This document shows, piece after piece, positions 10,774 to 24,493 of a DNA stretch of 64,000 bases. The translations under genes were made by a program, and so were the position numbers. The stretch covers positions 9,829,124 to 9,893,123 of the forward strand of contig CM030932.1 of assembly GCA_018136815.1 (NCBI GenBank), in the 5' to 3' direction. The notes under the pieces are model-generated. The model had not been told where the DNA came from and made no database searches. It was given only the letters and a program-made list of their open reading frames with translations. The DNA is from Isochrysis galbana (lineage: Eukaryota; Haptophyta; Isochrysidales; Isochrysidaceae). How positions within the stretch are numbered: position 1 is the stretch's first letter; each line of letters opens with the position of its first letter.

Positions 10774-11084
10774 ATCCCGAGGCATTCGCCTAAGTGCGTC
10801 GAGGATTCATCCGCCTCTCCACACATACGGCATGTATTGGTTCTATCTGGACGGTTGTATGTGCGGGTTGGACGATGGAGACGAAAACTTGGAGTGGGAA
10901 ACCGGAGGTGCCAACGGCGGTGACTGCTGGCGAGGAATGGGCGGCTAGGGGCTGCGTGCGAGTGAGAGGGGGCCGCATAGGCGGCAGGGCATACGGAGGG
11001 CGGGATGGCGCTGGGCGCCGGAGTATAAAACGAGGGTCGTAGAGGGTAACTGGTGGCGGTCCAGGCCGCCGCGGGAGAGGGCAA
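10774..11084 (-). pseudogene. Possible reverse-transcriptase zinc-finger remnant
   Basis: A 106-residue minus-strand ORF ends in CRMCGEADESSTHLGECLG, spaced C-x2-C-x8-H-x3-C, like the zinc-binding tail that follows some non-LTR reverse transcriptases. The rest is low-complexity. It lies 36 bases downstream of the second Gag, so it could also be a decayed piece of that element. Evidence is only the short motif. Confidence 0.3.
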
Positions 11085-11119
11085 TCAACGAAACAGATAG
11101 CGGCGGCCTCGCCTAGCTC

Positions 11120-12733
11120 CTAGCGGCGCGAGCGACTAATCACTACGCGCGCGCGGAGATAAGGGCGGTGGGCTTCAGGTACTTCCTGCTCAGCCTCGCA
11201 CAAGAAACGGATAAATGGCTGGCAGTAGTAGGGGGAGTGTGCCCCATCACCGGTGCCATAGCGCCAGTTGTCCGGATGGCTGGCGCGAGCGGCCTCAGCG
11301 TCCGGCGGTGGAGGGCGGAGGGCGCAATAGGCGCAGCCATTGGCAGTTGTCCACACGCCTCCCTCAGACGTAGGACGACGCGTGCGGGGTTCTTTCAGCG
11401 TAGCGTCTACCGGGCGGGCCCTGGCGAAAGAGGCGGCCAGACCCGAGTGGGTGCAATAGCGGGCCATGGGATCAAAATCCACCTTAGCATTACGCCAGGT
11501 TTCAATGTCCCATTCTATGCCCTCAGGGTGACCGATCTTGTTGGCTGGAGGGTCGCACTTGCGGCTGCGCTGCGGCAGCGGTGCGTTGAGCGGCGGCAGA
11601 TCGCCTTTAGTCGAGGCAGGAGGTGGCTCCTTGGTGTGGTCAGGCCGGGCCTGAGGGCGTTTGTCCTGGCGACTGGCTGAGCGCTGCTCGCTACCACGGC
11701 CGCCTGTCCCATTGGCTACCGGTTTCTTATCGGACGGATCGGAGCTGGCGCTGGATGAGCCTAGGCGCTCCTTGACCATCCGCACGACGTCGTCGATGTG
11801 GCCGACGGTAAGCGGTCCGTTAATGTCCTGTCGGCCGTAGTTGCTTGCTTCAGCCCGCGCCTGCTCAGCTGGGGCCAGCACCATGCGGCATGCGGGCATG
11901 CGGGCAATGGAGATGCAGGAACGGGAGTGATGCGGGGCCTCTCCGGTGGCTACAGCCTCGATACCACGCTTCCAAGCCTTGAGGAACTCGAAGGAGTTGT
12001 CGGCTCCACGGGAGCGGTCGCTCTCGTCGGCCTTGACGCAGGTGTCGAATCGTTCGTTAATCTCATGCGTAAAGGCCGGAACCTTGAAGACGTTGGCCGC
12101 GGTGATCGTCGGGTCATTCATCTTGCGTACAAAGGCATCGGTGACTCGGGTGGCGAGGGTGACAAGATCCTCGCCCTCGGACCGAGTGGTACAACGGTCC
12201 CACTCTGCCGAGGCGGTCTCTTTGGCGAATCCCTTAGCGCCAGCCGCAAATGACTGGTCGCACTTAGCGATCAGCACATCAGCATGCAAGCAGGGATTAG
12301 CGCAGAGGACCGCGTCGCGCACGGCGTCTAGCACGTAGGCCATGATGCGTGGATGGCCCCGCTTCGGATCGCGCGCCGCGAGAAGAAGACCGTTGAGCGC
12401 GTCGGGCCAATCTACGCCAGCTGTCAGTGAGCCCTCTAGCGCCCGGATTAATTGCATCCGGAAGCCATCCCAGGACCAGGACACCGCGGCCTTGTTCGGG
12501 TCGGTGGATCGAAGGTCGGCTGGGAAGCGGAGCGACTGCAGACTCTCCAGGCTTGACTTAGCATCCCGAGAGTTGCCTCGAGTGCGCACGAAAATACGGG
12601 CGCGAACCCACTTGGTGAGGGTGCGCTTGGTATAGATGATGCGGGCGTGCCAGGACCAGGACTCGCCGGATGGCACTTCCCGGGCCGCCGCCGTCCGCTT
12701 GCGCCCCATGTCTCTTGCCGCGGTTGTTGGCAC
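11120..12733 (-). CDS. Gag-like structural protein of a second retroelement copy
   Basis: This 537-residue ORF is homologous to the broken Gag at 4165-6949 across the core: both have SWDGFRMQLIRALE-type, FAKETASAEWDR-type and EINERFD-type blocks and end in C-x2-C-x(24-28)-H-x4-C-x7-C with the shared stretch YGTGDGAH. The copy is shorter at the N-terminus, lacking most of the Pro-rich part, so the start at 12733 may be internal to a longer ancestral Gag. A basic, Pro-rich linker precedes the Cys-His motif. The role would be particle assembly and RNA binding. The Cys-His motif is not the canonical CCHC knuckle, which makes the family unusual. Confidence 0.7.
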   Translation of the reverse strand: MPTTAARDMGRKRTAAAREVPSGESWSWHARIIYTKRTLTKWVRARIFVRTRGNSRDAKSSLESLQSLRFPADLRSTDPNKAAVSWSWDGFRMQLIRALEGSLTAGVDWPDALNGLLLAARDPKRGHPRIMAYVLDAVRDAVLCANPCLHADVLIAKCDQSFAAGAKGFAKETASAEWDRCTTRSEGEDLVTLATRVTDAFVRKMNDPTITAANVFKVPAFTHEINERFDTCVKADESDRSRGADNSFEFLKAWKRGIEAVATGEAPHHSRSCISIARMPACRMVLAPAEQARAEASNYGRQDINGPLTVGHIDDVVRMVKERLGSSSASSDPSDKKPVANGTGGRGSEQRSASRQDKRPQARPDHTKEPPPASTKGDLPPLNAPLPQRSRKCDPPANKIGHPEGIEWDIETWRNAKVDFDPMARYCTHSGLAASFARARPVDATLKEPRTRRPTSEGGVWTTANGCAYCALRPPPPDAEAARASHPDNWRYGTGDGAHSPYYCQPFIRFLCEAEQEVPEAHRPYLRARVVISRSRR

Positions 12734-13467
12734 TTATGGCGAGTGGCGAGGCTTCGCGCCAGACATTTGCCCCCCCCCCTCCCCTAACTAAACTACTACG
12801 TACAACATCACAAAACAAACATACTACTATTAAGAAGCATTTACTACAGAATGTGCCATCTGCCTATATACCTTATGCCATGTTCGCGAGCAAGGTGTGG
12901 CCGAGCGATCGATGAAGCGTAATGTATGGGTTTATTCGCCCACACACACTCATGCACTCATATACACTCGTACATCAAATATATCATATAGCAGATATCT
13001 AGATATTACTATTAATACTAATATTAGGCAAGGCTCGGGCACTATTAGTATCTATCTAGATAGTGCTGAGCCACTATTAGTATCTATCTAGATAGTCGAA
13101 GCGCCTTGTTAGCTAATATCTAGCTAGCTCAAAATCAAACCTATTCACAGCCTTACTCTTGGTAAACCAAGCCCACGATAGTGCGGCAACTCCCACGATG
13201 CTCACGCCCCCACAGCCTTCACGCCTTCATGCAGCCGATGTCAATATGTATATGGGTGTGTCAACATGGATGGCCCAACGGGTGATTTGGGCGGCGGGCA
13301 TGTGGAAAGAGGCCACAGCCTGCATGATGATCTTTCAGTGGCTTTACGGTTGAGAGAACGTAACTGTACGCATCTAATCGTGTCCAGAGGGTTCCAAATA
13401 TTTGTTCAATAATGGTTCAAGAGGGTGACCCGTAGAAGATAGAAGCCTCGGCCCCCTTTTGTGCGAC
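12734..13467. other. AT-rich intergenic stretch
   Basis: The stretch is non-coding and locally AT-rich compared with its surroundings. It contains many CTAGATA-type words and the tandem pair at 13040-13096. It could be the leader of the second Gag element, but I find no match to the leader at 6950-7293. Confidence 0.5.
13040..13096. repeat. Tandem pair of a 25-bp repeat with palindromic core
   Basis: CACTATTAGTATCTATCTAG followed by ATAGT occurs at 13040-13064 and again, identically, at 13072-13096. The ATCTATCTAGATAG core is close to palindromic. Confidence 0.85.
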
Positions 13468-15182
13468 TCAATCCTCAAGACCGAAGCCTCCGCCGGAGAA
13501 TTCAAAGCCCAGCGATTCTGCTGCATCTTCAAGGGCAGCCACCTCGCCATCATCAAGGCTCCAGTCGAGAGCACCACAATTATCGGCAGCCATTTGGGCG
13601 TTTCGGCAGCCTGGTATTGGGACGACGCCCTTGGAGATCACATAATTCAATGCCACCTAACGCACGGCAATCGGGGCGAATGAACGTTCTGTGGGGGGAG
13701 CGATCTGTGCCAGGTCGTCAAGATGCTGCACAAGGCGTGCGCAAATGCAGCCGGCTTTCTTCTGCGGAGACCTCGTGCCTGCCTCTGAAGGCGAATGATA
13801 CCCTGAAGAGGAACTATCACAAGTTGTGGGCGCAACTTATTGGAGCCACACCTGTGCGACGCTCTTGCCCCGCTCATCGGCAATCCTTTGCATCTCTTGC
13901 AGAAGAGGGGTCGCACCACCCTCTGGGTACACAATGCCACGCTCGGTAACGCCACCGACAACGTATTTGCGCATGGTCTTGCCCTTGAGCCCTTTGGGAA
14001 GATTCTCAGCGGAATATTTTCCTGCCCACCGTATTGCGTGAGGGGTACCAGCCTACTGAGATTGGCGCGTCAAAATGCCCGCAACCTTTGTTTCGGGCCT
14101 ATGATAAGAGGGATATGGCGCTCTCTACCACGCTGGCCAGAGGAATGACAAACCTGCTAACAGACCATTCGCAAGTGGGAAGTACCCTAGCACCGTGATA
14201 TTCCGCTCGGCACAGAAGTCGACAGTAGCTTGCGCGCCCTGCTTACGATACAGCAAAGAATAGTTGATTTGATTCGATGCGAGCGGCACTCCCCGTTCAT
14301 TCAGCCGGTTGATGACTCGCGCCAGGAGTTTGGGCCCATAGTTTGAGACACCGACATTCTTTATCAAGCCCATCTCGTAGCATTGCGCGATCCCGTCCCA
14401 GTATTCCTCATCTTTCCGCCGCTCAAGACCAAAAGCGGAGAGGGGCTGGATGACATCCGGGAAGTGGATCTGGTACAAGTCGATAGAGTCGACTCCCAGA
14501 CGAGAAGCCGAGGCCTTTGCGGCGTCAACCACGTCTGACGGCTTCTGCCGCCACGGCACCGGAGCAAATTTGGTGGCCATGATGACCGGCTTTCCCGATT
14601 TGGCGGCACAATCTGCAAGCAGCTCCTCACTCCTACCAAAGCCATAGGCTTCGGCCGTGTCGAAAAAGTCGACGCCGCGATCGAGACAGGCCTTGAGTGC
14701 GGCTGCTGCATTCTCATCAGTCCTCTTGTCCAGCGGCCAATTGAGAGTGCCCATGCCCATCTTGGGGATGGTGAGCGTGCCAAGCTTCACCTGCGGTGTG
14801 TTCCACGTGCGAGGGCACAAGTGAGCGCTCCTTAGCCTGGCGGTGTGCCAGCCGAGGCAAAAGGGAGCAAGGTGAAGTGTTGGTGGAGGCATACGAAGCG
14901 CGCGCGGGGGGGAGGGGGGGGAGATCAGGGGGAAGGGAGGGGAGGGGGGGGGGGGGGGGGCAGGGAAGGGAAGGGAAGGGAAGGGAAGAGAAGGGAAGGA
15001 GTGTGCCGGAGGTCGGAGGCGCTTGGGCGAAAGAGGGGGAACGCGGGCACGGTGCCCACCTGCATGCGCGGCACATGTGTGCGCTTGGTGCGTATACTCG
15101 CCACTCGCCACGCCGCCGCGCCATCCCACTCGAGCAGCAGCAGTGCGGGCAGCAGAGAGAGCAGACGCGAGGCGCCCACCAT
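13468..15182 (-). CDS. Aldo/keto reductase, probably plastid-targeted
   Basis: Four exons (15182-15060, 14790-14154, 14021-13852, 13656-13468) join in phase through GT-AG introns to 372 residues. Exon 1 encodes a hydrophobic signal-like start (SRLLSLLPALLLLEW), then AAAWR and a basic stretch, which resembles a signal-plus-transit presequence of secondary plastids. The catalytic domain has DFFDTAEAYG (Asp and Tyr of the tetrad), MATKFAPVPWR (Lys), the expected His region QIHFPD, and VPIPGCRNAQ for cofactor binding. It is closest in feel to plant plastid NAD(P)-linked oxidoreductases of the At1g06690 and pyridoxal-reductase group. The substrate is not predictable. Intron 1 contains long G/C homopolymer runs. 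Splice choices are mine but agree in phase with the family alignment. Confidence 0.85.
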
Positions 15183-16435
15183 CGGGGCCGCCGATAAATA
15201 GATGCTCTTTCCTTCTTTCTCTTATCTCTATTTTTTTCTAAAAAGGGAGGGCAATTTATTGGAGATTCTTGTATTCAGGCCTTCTTTCTCTTTCTGGCAT
15301 GAATATTTCGTTATGAGCACGAGCCTCGTTACAGACGGTCTTCTAAAAAAACCCTTTTAATATTCTTACCGCTCTCGCGGCGAATGGAACCACTACCTAC
15401 TGCACGTAGTACGTAGCATACTTTCTACAGCCCTTCTCCTTCTTTCTCCCCTCTCCCCCCCGCCATCAGGCGGCTCCCCCCGTACACTACTAGGGGGATA
15501 GGGGTGAAGGGCTTAGATATTGTCCGGTGGCCCGCGCCTCCCCCCGATGATCTTTCCGCCCCTTCCTCCTGCGTCTCCGAGTGGGTGGCCGACTCTGTCC
15601 CGACTTATCCTGTAAACAGAAGCGGGACGTACCGATTCTTCGGTGGGCGGAGCTCTCGCTCCGCCCACCCCCTTCTCCGCGCTCTCACTCCCCTCTCCTG
15701 CGGCACGCGCAATGGCGCGCCTGCGGCAGGCCTCCAGCTGCCCTCGGCGGCCCCTGGAGGCTCTCTTGGAGGCCAGCTCAGGGGGCAGAGGAGGCTGGGG
15801 CTGGGCCCTGGCCTCCCCTGCCTCTCCCTCGCTGGCGCTCCTAAGCCTTTGGGGCCCCCACGCTGCACCTGTCTGCCTGTCGACCAGGGGGGGAGGGGGG
15901 GTTGGAGCAATGGGCTAGTCACGAGGGGCCAGGATGGGCGAATAGAGCGAGCCTGTGGGGAAGGGAGTGGGTCAGTAGGGCAGTGGCCTCCTGGCAAGCC
16001 ATCAGGCGTGCCAGGACCAGGAGGATGGGTTCCTCCCCCATGGCGGGGGAGGAGTGGAGAGAGGGGGGGGCCTTGTGCCCCCCATGGGTCAACCAAGTAT
16101 AAACTTAGTTGACAGACGGTCTTCTAAGGTTGGCGTGGTCACGCTAGGCCATTCTCTCTGGGCTCAAGTGCTGGCGTGCTGGCCCGGTGTCCCGGTGTCG
16201 CATTCGCAAATCGACGCTCGTTAGGCTTCTTTCTTCTCTTCGTTCGGTATTTATCGTTATAATTCTCTCGTTCCGCACCGCCGGATTGTCCGTTGGAAGA
16301 CATGTTGCCGCACGAACCCACACCGACCGCTGTGACGTGCTGCCGCGCGTAGACGCACCGACCAACGTGCGATGTGCTGCCACGCGTCTCACACACTCCA
16401 TGGGACCTCTTCGGATGGATCAACTCCCCCCGTGT
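15183..16435. other. Intergenic repeats (families R and S)
   Basis: 15690-16108 is a plus-strand copy of repeat R, ending AAGTATAAACTTAGTTGAC; the end recurs in reverse at 34686. 16196-16275 is a copy of a second repeat (TCGACGCTCGTTAGGCTTC and following TCGTTCGGTATTTATCG), nearly identical to 43118-43200 and partly to 29241-29300. No gene is supported. Confidence 0.65.
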
Positions 16436-16457
16436 TTCGTGACGGGTTTTAATACAA

Positions 16458-16538
16458 TGGAGACTGGTTGAAAAAGAAAACATGCACCTCTGGGTGGAAA
16501 AAATAATAACATGGCCCTCTTTTGACGGAACGCGACTT
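16458..16538 (+). repeat. Copy of dispersed element terminus
   Basis: The segment GAGACTGGTTGAAAAAGAAA onward to ...TTTTGACGGAACGCGACTT matches 30420-30499 almost base for base. It ends exactly where similarity to the membrane-protein fragment at 43910-44110 begins. Confidence 0.8.
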
Positions 16539-16672
16539 CGGCGTGGGCGTCTACCAGGCCCTCTCGGGGCGCGCCCTCATGCCGAGCCAAGGCGACGCCG
16601 TTCTCGTCGCGTACGGGGTGCTCCTGGGCCTCTCCTTCGGGGTGCTCGCGGGGGGGCTCATGGTAGGGTGAG
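16539..16672 (+). pseudogene. Membrane-protein C-terminal fragment (cytochrome b561-like)
   Basis: About 43 codons read VGVYQALSGRALMPSQGD, then a hydrophobic helix (VAYGVLLGLSFGVLAGGLM) and a stop. An inverted copy at 43910-44110 extends further upstream and includes VAHKGTGYAVLAVGVYQALS, which recalls the His-Lys...Gly-Tyr helix of cytochrome b561 domains. Here the copy is truncated at the boundary with the repeat terminus at 16538. The parent gene is not in the window. Confidence 0.4.
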
Positions 16673-16679
16673 AGTCCCC

Positions 16680-17124
16680 ACAGGGAGGGGAAGAAACCCT
16701 GAGGGAAAGGAGACCAAATGAAGGCAAGCCGCCTGCGCGAGCTCGTGAGCTCGTACTTGCTCTTCCAATAGTTGTGGTTGCCCCCCCCGTAGAGACGCTG
16801 CTCCTTGGCGTCGAGCACGTCCCAGTTCTTCAGAAGGTGGACGATCTTAGCACGTTTTGCGGCATCCATGGCGCGGCGCGCGGCTCTTGAAATCAGCCAC
16901 CAGCTGATAAAGAGTCTCTTTGCCTCCTCCCACTGCTGCGGTGTCACACCTGCAGCAGCGGAAGGGGCATTGAGAAGGGGTGAGGGCGTCATCTGTGACA
17001 TGCGGTGTGGGTGTGGGAGCGAGAGAGTGCGATATGGAGAAGAAGAAAGGATTTCCTGGGTGAGTTGTGAGTTGCCGCCAGCGTTTTCTTCCATAAACAC
17101 CCTTATCTCCATACTGTATACCAT
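16680..17124 (-). CDS. Unrecognised ORF of about 100 residues with repeat-derived tail
   Basis: Minus-strand translation gives an uninterrupted, protein-like stretch with VTPQQWEEAKRLFISWWLI, then basic residues and GGGNHNYWKSKYELTSS. The downstream part of the same ORF runs into the repeat at 16458-16672 and is not genuine. I do not recognise the family. It may be an exon of a decayed transposon or host gene. The start at 17124 is arbitrary, and a Met at about 17001 (MTPSPLLNAPS) is also possible. Confidence 0.3.
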
Positions 17125-17330
17125 ACTCTCACCGACGAGAGTTTCGTTGTAGTGTCGAAAAGTCGCAAGGCGCCGCCATAAGCCATAAGAACGACCATAA
17201 GATTCATCGTAACAGCACCGTAAGATTAAGGTATGAACAGAGACAGAGTACGAGGTGACTGCCAGCGAAATGGGACAGGCACCCTGACAGCTTACGGGGG
17301 GGGGATAGCGCTTGGGGGCTCGAGGACAGC

Positions 17331-17628
17331 CCCCCGATAGCTATCGGCGCCCGTCGTTTCCCCCCAATAGCTATTGGCGCCCGTCGTTTCCCCCCCAATA
17401 GCTATCGGGGGCCGCCTTTCGCCCCCGATAGCTATTGGGGGCCGACCTTAAAACGCGATAGCTCCCCGGGGGACGTAAAATCTCCCAATAGCTCTCGGGG
17501 GATTGTCTCGGTCCCCGATAGCTCTCGGTGGGGCTGTTGGCGATAGCGATAGGGAGAAAATTTCCCCCCGATAGCTCCTGGGGGCCCCCGAGAGCTCCTG
17601 GGGGGCGTTGGCTCCTGGGGTAACATAG
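17331..17628. repeat. Array of GATAGCTATC-type palindromes
   Basis: Nine units of C-rich/TAGCTA/G-rich palindrome lie within 300 bases: for example CCCCGATAGCTATCGG, CCCCAATAGCTATTGG, CCCAATAGCTCTCGGGGG and CCCCGATAGCTCCTGGGG. Its right half (GGCTGTTGGCGAT to GGGGTAACATA) recurs at 23611-23702, where there is a second array. 19622-19670 is a reverse copy of its left edge. Confidence 0.85.
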
Positions 17629-17633
17629 TCTTG

Positions 17634-17830
17634 TAGAGCATCTTGTTGGCTAGCATCCCTAGCCACATACACACATACACCGGACGGACGAGCCATGCGC
17701 CGAACGCACACACGACACACGACCCCCATCGCGGGGGAGGGGCTACGGGCTACGGACCACAGCACTTCTAAGGTTCTATACTCGCACAACAAGAAAAAAG
17801 CTCTCACGCTAGAGCACAGGTCAAAATCTC
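17634..17830 (+). repeat. Second copy of the repeat at 8213-8420
   Basis: Same order and orientation of shared blocks as at 8213-8420, here placed directly after the palindrome array. It is non-coding. Confidence 0.7.
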
Positions 17831-17918
17831 TTAATGAAAGGAGGCGCCCCGCGCGGCCGGGGGGGAGAGCGGGCGGGGGGGGGCCAGGTTTGTACCCTCA
17901 AACTTCAGTTGTATTGGG

Positions 17919-19307
17919 ATGCGCCTGCTCGCCCTAGTGACGACAGCGCACCACATGAATGGCGTGTCTTTGCACCGACTCATCTCAAAGATCATTCTCA
18001 CTGAGCTGAGGTTTGATGCGGACAAGGTGGTCGGAATATCTCGTGACAGCTGCTCGACGAATGGCGTTGCTTGCAAGCATTTGCTCACATTGTTTGGTAA
18101 TGCTCTTGATCTGTTATGCTGCTCACATACGTTGCAGCACACCGGCGAACACTTACACTTAGATGTTGTGGAAGAATTCTTAGGTCCATGGCTAACCCTT
18201 ATCTCTCACACCTCATCAGCGCGCACGCTTTGGCAGAGTATGACCGGGACGGCCATGAAGAGCTATTCTAAGACCAGGTGGTGGTCAAGGTGGGAGGTCA
18301 TGAAAGCTCTCGCTGAGAATTTCGGACATTTGCACGGCTTTGTCGAACGGCTCCGTCAGGAGGGTGTGGGAGACTCAACTACTGCAGCCTTGAAGGCTAC
18401 CTTGGCTAGCAAGAGCAACGACCTCCAGATTGAACTAGCTCTCGCTTTGGACGTCGAGATTTTGTGCACCACAACCTACAAATTGGAAGGTGATGGGCTA
18501 GAGATTTTACTCGTCTACGATGCATTGGAGGGATTGCGCGAGCGCGGCCGCAGGTTGGGCAGCGAGTGCTCTGACTTCCCCAATGTGGCTGCCCTTTTGA
18601 GAGCCAAGGAGACAATAGTTGTCGGTTTGGAAACAAACGAATACTACGATGCACCCCATCATCAGTGGTTCCATGGTAAGGTGACTGCTACAGGTCTTTC
18701 CTCATGGACTATCACGTACTCCGACGGTTCTTCTTTATTGATTACCGACGAGAATGAGATCAGGAGGGCAGTGGATGTGTGTGTTTTGCCTGCATGGAAG
18801 AAGGCCGTCGCCCATGTGAAAGGAGCCTTCAAATACCTCGAAGATCGCCTGACAGACAACTGTGCTAGCCCATACCATTGCCAAGAACAACATCGCATCT
18901 GTGGCTTGTTGCGTGCCTTCAATCCATCATTCGCCCACGGGAAGGTGGATAGATTGTGGGTTCAAAGGCTTGCTACCCTCACTTGCTTCGCCCACATTCC
19001 AAACATAGCCGATGGGATGAAGAATGAATTGCCAGATTATTTGCAAGCATGTCAAGGCCTTGTTATTGACCATGGAGATGTCGGCGACTTTACTACATCG
19101 GTGCTCAAATGGTGGGCATCGCATCACAAACGCTTCCCTATGTGGGCACAAGCAGCTAGGATTGCTTTTTGTCTCAGTCCCAATTCAGCTGCTTGTGAAC
19201 GTGTCTTCTCATTACTCCAGTGCTCGTTTGGTGCGAACCGTGATAGCTCTTTAGCAGACCAAGTTCAAGCGTCAGTGATGTTGCGATACAATCGCAGCAA
19301 ACGCTAG
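17919..19307 (+). pseudogene. hAT-family transposase, N-terminally truncated, with Tudor-like insert
   Basis: The 462-residue ORF lacks the BED zinc finger and the first part of the catalytic domain. It keeps the Cys-Ser-His-Thr-Leu region of the RNase H-like fold (residues about 65-80), the KTRWWSRW segment and the C-terminal dimerisation block with WWASHHKRFPMWAQAARIAF and PNSAACERVFS. Between them, residues about 243-290 read WFHGKVTATGLSSWTITYSDG, which looks like a Tudor-type barrel. The last residues are RYNRSKR. No terminal inverted repeats were found nearby, and the GC content is lower than in neighbouring genes. It is unlikely to be functional unless upstream exons exist. Confidence 0.75.
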
Positions 19308-19526
19308 CAGTCGTGATGTGTGACGTGCGACGTGCAAGTGCCAAGTACCAAGTAGCAAACTTCAAATGTAGGTATGTGTATGTGAAAATTGCAGCAGCTA
19401 TAGCTATAGACCAATAGTCTACAAGTGGTGGGAGATGATGGTGTATGTGAGGTAGACGTAGACGTGTAACGGGCTCGAAAATCGAAAATACCGCGCGGGC
19501 ATGCTAGCGGTATTTATAGCGCACAA

Positions 19527-19612
19527 CTGGATATTTTTCTGGATATTTGGGTAAATTGCTGGATATTTTGCGGATATTTTTGCTGGATATTTGGGTCCGA
19601 TTTTGTGGATAT
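19527..19612. repeat. Clustered GGATATTT motif
   Basis: Six or more GGATATTT words occur in 90 bases, mostly spaced by 10-20 bases. A similar cluster in the opposite orientation lies at 35245-35340, and both share GGATATTTGGGT. Confidence 0.7.
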
Positions 19613-19663
19613 TTCTGCCAAGGCCTATAGCTATCGGGGGGCCGTCCTCGAGCCCCCAGGCGC

Positions 19664-22620
<2,957 letters not shown>

Positions 22621-23384
22621 GAGGCTGTTAAAATAAAAAAGGAATGATCGTAGAAATAATTTTAATCAATTAAATATAATATTTTTATGAAAATATACTT
22701 TTCAATTAATTATTCGGATAATAAAAAATCAAAAATGGAATGAGCTAATTAAATATAATTTATTATAGTATTTTTTTACGAAAATATACTTTTCAATGAA
22801 TTATTCGAATGGAATGAGCTAACGGAATTAGCGTATGGATAATTTTAATTAATTAATTATATTTTATTATAATATTTTTGGAGAAAATACACGTTTCAAT
22901 GAAATATTCAAATTAAAGTTTAGTGATTAGTGAAGTAATAGTAATAAAATTATTATTTAGTGACAATAAATTTGAGATCCTTAAAAATGTTGAATTAAAA
23001 ATTATAACTTGATAGTAATTATCTTATTAAACCTTAGTTTAAAATGAAGACTTTTAGTCATAGCATCGTTTGACGTTTGAGTAAACACATAATAGTAAAT
23101 TTTATTTGGTTTTTTGTGGTTTTTATTTATTTTAAATATTCTTAATATTAATATTTTACTTGACGAGATCAAAATGACCGATATTTTATTTAACTTGAAT
23201 TTTTGGTTAGATTTTTTAATTTTACTATTTTTATATTACGTCTTCAATAATCTTTAATTTAATTACTAATTTAATTACCATATTGTACTTATATATTATA
23301 TTTTAATATTAATCCTAGTAACTTTATGTCATTTCTAAAACTATTAGCTGTTAGATACTCTAAGTTTTAAAAACTATTTTCAGG
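22621..23384. other. AT-rich island with degenerate tandem repeats
   Basis: About 760 bases are strongly AT-rich with sharp edges against GC-rich flanks. Three diverged units of about 80-95 bases share TTTTAAT.AATTAAATATAAT, ATATTTTT and GAAAATA.ACTTTTCAAT.AA (22660, 22748, 22850). I found no long ORF or RNA gene. It could be organelle-derived DNA, an AT-rich transposon or a chromosomal AT-island; none is shown. Confidence 0.7.
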
Positions 23385-23480
23385 GGGGAGAAAGAGAACA
23401 AAGACAAGAGGAGAAAGGAGAACAGAGGATAGGAGGGGGGAAGAGAGAGAGAAGGAGAGCGAGCCAAAGAGAGGAGGAAC

Positions 23481-23702
23481 CCCCCGTTAGCTATCGGGGG
23501 ATTTCCTCTTCCCCCGATAGCTATCGGGGGGTCCGCTTACGGCCCCCCCCAGGAGCTATCCCCCGATAGCTCTCGGGGGAGTTTCTCGGCCCCCCGGTAG
23601 CTCTCGGGGGGGCTGTTGGCGATCGGGAGAAAAATTCCCCCCGATAGCTATCGGGGGCCCCCGGGAGCTCCTGGGGGGCGTTGGCTCCTGGGGGGTAACA
23701 TA
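23481..23702. repeat. Second GATAGCTATC palindrome array
   Basis: Units include CCCCCGTTAGCTATCGGGGG, CCCCCGATAGCTATCGGGGG, a CCCCGATAGCTCTCGGGG type and CCCCGGTAGCTCTCGGGG. The last 90 bases match the end of the array at 17331-17628, including GGGGGGCGTTGGCTCCTGGGG. Confidence 0.85.
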
Positions 23703-23779
23703 TAGAATATATAGAAAGGCAGCCGATCTCGCTCCACTCGTGCTCTCGAGGGTAATCACCAACTCTGCGCGAGAGGAGA

Positions 23780-24330
23780 GAGAGAGGGGGGAGAGAGAGG
23801 GGAGAGAGAGGGAGAGGGAGAGAGAGAGAGGGGGGGGGGGAGGGGGAGAGAGAGGGAGAGAGAGAGAGGGGGGGGGGGAGGGGGAGAGAGAGGGAGAGAG
23901 AGAGAGGGGGGGGGGAAGGGGGAGAGAGAGGGAGAGAGAGAGAGGGGGGGGAAGGGGGAGAGAGAGGGAGAGAGAGAGAGGGGGGGGGGAGGGGGAGAGA
24001 GAGGGAGAGAGAGAGAGGGGGGGGGGAGGGGGAGGGAGAGGGAGAGAGAGAGGGGGGGGGGAGGGGGAGAGAGAGGGAGAGAGAGAGAGGGGGGGGGGGA
24101 GGGGGAGAGAGAGGGAGAGAGAGAGAGGGGGGGGGGGAGGGGGAGAGAGAGGGAGAGAGAGAGAGGGGGGGGGGAGGGGGAGAGAGAGGGAGAGAGAGAG
24201 AGGGGGGGGGGGAGGGGGAGAGAGAGGGAGAGAGAGAGAGGGGGGGGGGGAGGGGGAGAGAGAGGGAGAGAGAGAGAGGGGGGGGGGAAGGGGGAGAGAG
24301 AGGGAGAGAGAGAGGAGAGAGAAGAGAGGA
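23780..24330. repeat. Purine minisatellite upstream of the NLR-like gene
   Basis: About 13 tandem units of roughly 36-40 bases, each a run of 8-11 G, then AGGGGGAGAGAGAGGGAGAG and (AG)n. It ends about 160 bases before the NLR-like start. It is almost certainly variable in length. Confidence 0.93.
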
Positions 24331-24493
24331 ATGGGACCGACCGCCTCCGCCAGGTGCGCCGCCCCCCCCTCCCCTCGCTCCTCCGCCCCTTCCCTCGCCC
24401 CCGTCCTGCCCCGCGACGCCCCCGCCCCACTCGCACCTCTCCGCCTCCCGCCCCCTGTCTCTTGCTTCCACCTCCCTCCCCCCTCCCTCTGCC

